64,000 bases of DNA. Source: Colias croceus. Lineage: Eukaryota > Arthropoda > Insecta > Lepidoptera > Pieridae. Shown one piece after another: positions 59,976-64,000 of this stretch. How positions within the stretch are numbered: the first letter of the stretch is position 1; each line of letters starts with the position of its first letter. The notes under the pieces are model-generated. The model saw nothing but the letters and a program-made list of their open reading frames with translations, was not told where the DNA came from and did not search any database. The translations under genes were made by a program, and so were the position numbers. The stretch spans positions 4,293,001-4,357,000 of the forward strand of contig NC_059552.1 in the NCBI RefSeq assembly GCF_905220415.1, read 5' to 3'.

Positions 59976-61754
59976 GCGTTTCATACAAATGTATGAATAA
60001 ACGACCGCTCTTTCCTATATTGCAATCCTGTTATATTCAATCATTTGCGGCAAATTGTTTCGAATGCGCCTACATGCATCGTGTGACGCCCTATCAGATA
60101 ACGCGTTCATTCGGATACTCCAAAAAGGCAACAAACCGCTAGTAAAATGGAAAAATAATGGATATATGATTATACTTTATTTGCTCAAGATAAAAAATCA
60201 ATACACACTTTTTCAGTACGAAATCTCTTTCTTTATACGTAGTACTTAGTACAATTTTATTTGCCTAATCTTTACTTCTTATTTAAAAGCCACTTGCCAA
60301 ATACTGGCGTTATATTTTAATAATGTTTTATTCAAAGTAGCCGTAAAAAGCAAAGTCCCAGTTAAAAATCAATCTTTAGTGAAGTTATTTCTGGCCGTGA
60401 GCCAGTAAGAGCAAAGAAGTAAAGGTGAGGTCAATTCAAGGTGCCATATTGATTCCAGAGCGGTTGGTTTAACGAATCACTTGACATACAACCTTCGCAA
60501 TTCAATCAGCCCCAAAAGCTTTTACAATTCAATCTCCTAATAATGCTGACCCAACGAGATGAAGGCGGTTTCTGGAAAAAGTGTCTTAGATCTTTTCGAT
60601 AACGTCGACCTCGCAATATGAAAGATATGATGTCTTAGAACGCCTAATTAGACGCTCTAATTTCTCGCTCATTAAAAACTTTCTAAACATTATAGCTTTT
60701 TAATGCATGAAGCTGTCCATATGTATAACGACGCGTGACCTCTCATGAAAAGCATTTCATTTGAAAAATAAAACGTACTAAATATTTCTTTTTCGTATAG
60801 AAATCCATCAGAAGGACGTCAAAGGAACGAAATGGGATACGGGATGTGGTGACAGTAATAGTAATAAGAGTAAATGGATGTAGGCCTTGCGTGGTAAAAG
60901 GGACTTGTGGTATACCATGCCTTTTTACTAAAAAATAAGTAAATACCCAAACATTTGCTGAAATCAGCCTCAAATGTATCAACGCAGAGCTCAATTTTGT
61001 GTGAAGAAAAAATAAGATGCGACTTTCCAATACGGAAAGATTTTGTTTAAGATAGTTGGTCACGATAGCAGAGGACCCGGGTTTTTATCCTTTTTAGAAG
61101 GCTCTATTTAGATGTTTTGTCTGCAATCTCTATATTTAACGTTCGGGTGAGGCATGGTGATAAGGTTTAAAGACTTTTTTCATTATTAGAAAAGCTCTTT
61201 TAGACCGGTCGATCACGTCTCAATAAAGTTGAGAATGTAAGAGTGCGTAAGTATACACTGTTCGCGAAAACACATTGAAATTTTGTTTTGAATTCTTTAA
61301 ATATAAAATATTACTTTTTTACCTGAGCCATAATTGAAAAATTGTAATAAAAGAAGTGAAGTGACGTGAATAAGAAAAGTTTGCAAGCGTAGTTAAAAAT
61401 TATTATATTTTTCCATCTACGCATTAAGATAATGCCTCTCTAGAAGCACTTAGGTACCGTCGAAAGCTGACAGTTGTTAAAACTATTAAATACGGGACAT
61501 TAAGTCGGGATGAAAACAAAAACTCAGCACTTAAACTGTGTACGTTACTGCTTATAAGTTTTGCTGTTATTGTTTTACTGTACTATGGCTTAAGTAGGAT
61601 AAACACCTGTTGCATACTTGTTGTTAACATATTATAAGTTGCAGAGAATTTTATATTAGTCCCAAACATTCAATACGATATTAATTATATATTTATGTGT
61701 AATACTTGCGTAAAATCAAACACAAGAAAATACAATGTGACATTTTATTTCTAA
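59976..61754. other. No recognised features
   Basis: Positions 60390-60660 and 60780-61080 are less AT-rich, but no exon, RNA or repeat is supported. Confidence 0.4.
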
Positions 61755-61942
61755 CTAGCTTACCCGCTTTGTCTAAAACTTAATAAATTATATACTAAAA
61801 CCTTCCTCTTAAATTACTCTATCTATTAAAAAAACCGCATCAAAACCTATATATATATATCTATATATATAAATTTAAGCATACAAAGGGACATAGGGAC
61901 ATAGGGACAGGGAAAGCGACTTTGTTTTATACTATGTAGTGA
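61755..61942 (-). mobile_element. Helitron, minus strand (ACTACATAG subfamily)
   Basis: Minus strand: A|TCACTACATAGTATAAAAC start and CTAG|T end. The CG-rich hairpin segment is deleted, leaving only AAAGCGGGTAAG. An AT microsatellite expanded at about 61851-61872. Confidence 0.8.
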
Positions 61943-62059
61943 TGGATTTCTAAATTTGCTCTACATTCAACAATCTACAATTCTATAAGATAAAGGCCCA
62001 AATTTGTTGTAATTTCACCGTTTCAGCATTCACTGTTATTAAAATGGATTCCTGTAGCT

Positions 62060-62142
62060 AACGGACAGGACGATGGATAGATACCGTATCTTAATTAATA
62101 GGAACCCGTTATACCCTCTGGGCACGGACCCCGAAAAATTCT
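62060..62142 (-). repeat. Fragment of the 'AGGGTTCCGTA' repeat
   Basis: The minus strand reads TTTTTCGGGGTCCGTGCCCAG, then AGGGTATAACGGGTTCC, a diverged relative of the 12969 copy. Confidence 0.45.
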
Positions 62143-62772
62143 TCGAATGTTATTCTAAAACATATATCAGTCGGGTTTTGTTCACTAAAATAGTGATGCT
62201 ACATCCGACACATGTCAACAGAGGAAAAATGGCTTAATACACGTCAATCAATCTAGTTTTTATTGCGTGTACGAAACACTTTTTCCGTAGTGATTTTTCT
62301 TTATCTAGTTTATATTGAGTTGTTACGCCGCGCGAGTGGGCTCGTGTTTTTGTGGATTTCTTTTTGGCTGAATTGGTGTCGTATTTTTATCTTTATAATT
62401 AAGAAATTGTATGAATAATTTGAACAGGGTTTTATTCTAACTCTAATGTATAAGTAAGCCTTATACATAACATAACATCAGTTTTTACAAGAAGAAGAAT
62501 AAAAATTGTCTACGAAGATCTATGAGAAATATTTAATTGTGTTTTATTTATATTGTTTTAATTTTGTGTTGCAATATTATTAAAAATATACACACACACA
62601 CATATGAACATTTCATTTAAACTAAAGTGATGGGATATTGTAATATTAAAATCAAGAAAAAGAATAAAATATAAAGTAAAGAATGCAGTGAAATAACTCT
62701 GCAAAGGGAAAAGTTTAAATAAATAAGACGTATACTTGAAACTTCTTTGTATGCGAAACTTCAACTTCCATA
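62143..62772. other. No recognised features
   Basis: AT-rich; a short CA run near 62590. Confidence 0.5.
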
Positions 62773-62806
62773 TTTTAATCCCACCCCATGAGGGGTGGGA
62801 TTAAAA
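62773..62806. repeat. Perfect 15-bp hairpin with ATGA loop
   Basis: TTTTAATCCCACCCC (62773-62787), loop ATGA, then GGGGTGGGATTAAAA (62792-62806). Terminator, MITE remnant and structured RNA are all possible. No neighbouring gene suggests one. Confidence 0.85.
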
Positions 62807-63237
62807 GTTTAACTGTTTTAGTATTTCGTAATTTAGTAAGGTGGCAAATTACCCTATATTATTTTTTTTAGAATTAATAACTTTCAAGGTCAATATTCGA
62901 AATTTCGAAGAACTTACCTATGAAAAGAGTAGTTACTGGTACCATATTAATACAGATAGACTGCAGAAGCTGTTTTCAGTTTTTAATTGTTAGTCTGTAT
63001 TTTTACCATCCCCTCGCAACTGAGGAAGTTCGTTAATTATTTTCTTTGCTTTACTAACCTTTGGCAATGCAATTATTTTATTATACCTACGATACCTACG
63101 ATGTTCCACCCATGATACGCCTACGCACTACACATTCAATATACAATATACATATTATCACCCAATACGAAATCATACTTAATTAGGTTGACGTCCATAT
63201 GCCGTGGTAACTGAACGTAAATATTGTTACATAAGAG

Positions 63238-63390
63238 CCAGCGCGCACGAGCAACTTTGTCTCAGCAACTATTTTGTCTCTCCCACCCATGGGCTAGTAT
63301 GAAAGTGCGCGCACGTAGCGACGCAACTCCCCATACAATTGATGGGAAAGACAAAATAGTTGCGGAGACAAAGTTGCTCGTGCGCGGTGG
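63238..63390. mobile_element. Hairpin MITE with 42-bp inverted ends
   Basis: CCAGCGCGCACGAGCAACTT... (63238-63279) is repeated inverted at 63349-63390 with about two mismatches. The 69-bp core includes GTGCGCGCACGTAGCGACGC. Flanks show no certain target duplication, so the superfamily is open. Confidence 0.8.
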
Positions 63391-63419
63391 AATACAAACT
63401 ATCTATTATTTTGATGAAA

Positions 63420-63482
63420 TTAAAGAATGGAAATTATTCGAACACGAGGCGGGATTCGAATCCGCATCAGATCGTGTAAACT
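63420..63482 (-). repeat. tRNA-like SINE head fragment
   Basis: The minus strand has GATGCGGATTCGAATCCCGCC, a T-arm stem with B-box GATTCGAATCC. The core GGATTCGAATCC (63452-63463) is itself a palindrome. No A-box was found. Confidence 0.5.
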
Positions 63483-63579
63483 GAATAATCAAGTTGTCAC
63501 TTCCACTTCGAAAATTGTCTTTCAAATCAATCATTGTTATAAAAATGATTATGGATTAATATGAAACCACACATACCTA

Positions 63580-63969
63580 CGCCAGCTGCAGGTGTTTGTA
63601 AACCGCTGCCTCCGTCGCATCATCAGAATTTACTGGCCTAATACTATCTCCAACGACGACCTTTGGGAATGCTGCAACGAAACACCGATCGCCCAACAGA
63701 TTAAGCGCCGTAAGTGGAAGTGGATTAGCCACACGTTACGTAGAGACCCGGAACACATACCAAAGCAAGCTTTGGATTGGAACCCCCAGGGGAAACGAAA
63801 ACGTGGCCGTCCAAAGTTAACTTGGCGTCGGACTGTCATCGCAGAGGCCAAGTCTATAGGAAAATGCTGGAGCGAAATAAAACATGCTGCCAAAAATCGG
63901 GATACATGGCGATGTACTGTCGACGCCCTCTGCCCCACCTAGGGGCCTTAGGATATTAAGTAAGTAAGT
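63580..63969 (+). mobile_element. 5'-truncated RTE-type LINE with perfect target duplication
   Basis: ACACATACCTA occurs at 63569-63579 and 63970-63980, an 11-bp target duplication exactly bounding the copy. The 3' end is a TAAG microsatellite (63957-63969), as in RTE-like LINEs. Only the last 0.39 kb of the element was copied. Confidence 0.9.
63583..63942 (+). pseudogene. C-terminus of RTE-type LINE polyprotein (fragment)
   Basis: The frame is open from the truncation to a TAG (63940-63942), about 119 codons. Its apparent start is a GTG inside the frame. The residues are those of the C-terminal domain of RTE-like LINEs: NRCLRRIIRIYWPNTISNDD, IKRRKWKWISHTLRRD, ALDWNPQGKRKRGRPKLTWR, and W.....ALCP at the end. 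In the full element this basic domain follows the reverse transcriptase. The intact frame and perfect target duplication suggest a young insertion. With no endonuclease or RT it is inert. Confidence 0.85.
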
Positions 63970-64000
63970 ACACATACCTATAGGGTTTTTAATAGTGACA

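Noticed and set aside
63420..63482. tRNA gene on the minus strand
   Set aside because: Only a T-arm and B-box are visible; no A-box or cloverleaf.

Overview
This is a non-coding-rich eukaryotic window, most likely from a butterfly or moth (Lepidoptera). It is AT-rich and contains only very short ORFs. It is full of Lep1-type Helitrons (A|TC...CTAG|T boundaries, GGGCGAAGCCGCGGGC 3' hairpins), tRNA-headed SINEs, a TTAA-flanked piggyBac-like element with CCC... termini, CR1/Jockey- and RTE-type LINE 3' ends, and a short run of the insect telomere motif TTAGG. Attribution to Lepidoptera rests on recognising these repeat families by eye; no search was run.

No complete gene is present. The only host coding sequence I can support is one short + strand exon near 55.2 kb. 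It has a polypyrimidine tract and AG acceptor, a 5' leader, an ATG starting a signal-peptide-like stretch, and a phase-1 GTATGT donor. A GC-richer, promoter-like patch ending in a GTAAGA donor at about 32.9-33.2 kb could be the untranslated first exon of the same gene. If so, most of the window is promoter-distal sequence plus a first intron of about 22 kb loaded with transposons, and the rest of the gene lies beyond the right edge.

Layout. 0-4.2 kb: a SINE, a LINE 3' end, then a 2.6-kb inverted-repeat element whose ends are arrays of a short palindromic motif, split by an LTR element with identical LTRs and eight 67-bp tandem repeats. 4.2-32 kb: mostly featureless AT-rich DNA with a near-perfect 173-bp hairpin MITE, several Helitrons, a SINE joined to a LINE 3' end, and a repeated small MITE family. 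32-34 kb: candidate promoter and first exon. 38.6-42.0 kb: a nested stack, with piggyBac interrupted by hAT, which in turn carries a Helitron, a Helitron fragment, a MITE and a SINE. 46.8 kb: two adjacent perfect hairpins. 48.5-51.1 kb: a 5'-truncated reverse transcriptase LINE on the minus strand with a frameshift just before the catalytic YADD. 51.4-54.9 kb: a putative 3.4-kb Helitron with a possible captured exon. 55.1-55.5 kb: the signal-peptide exon with a MITE 20 bp after its donor. 55.5-64 kb: probable intron with more Helitrons, hairpins, and a 5'-truncated RTE LINE with a perfect 11-bp target duplication.

The elements do not form a pathway. What the sequence records is successive insertion, and the nesting gives relative ages.
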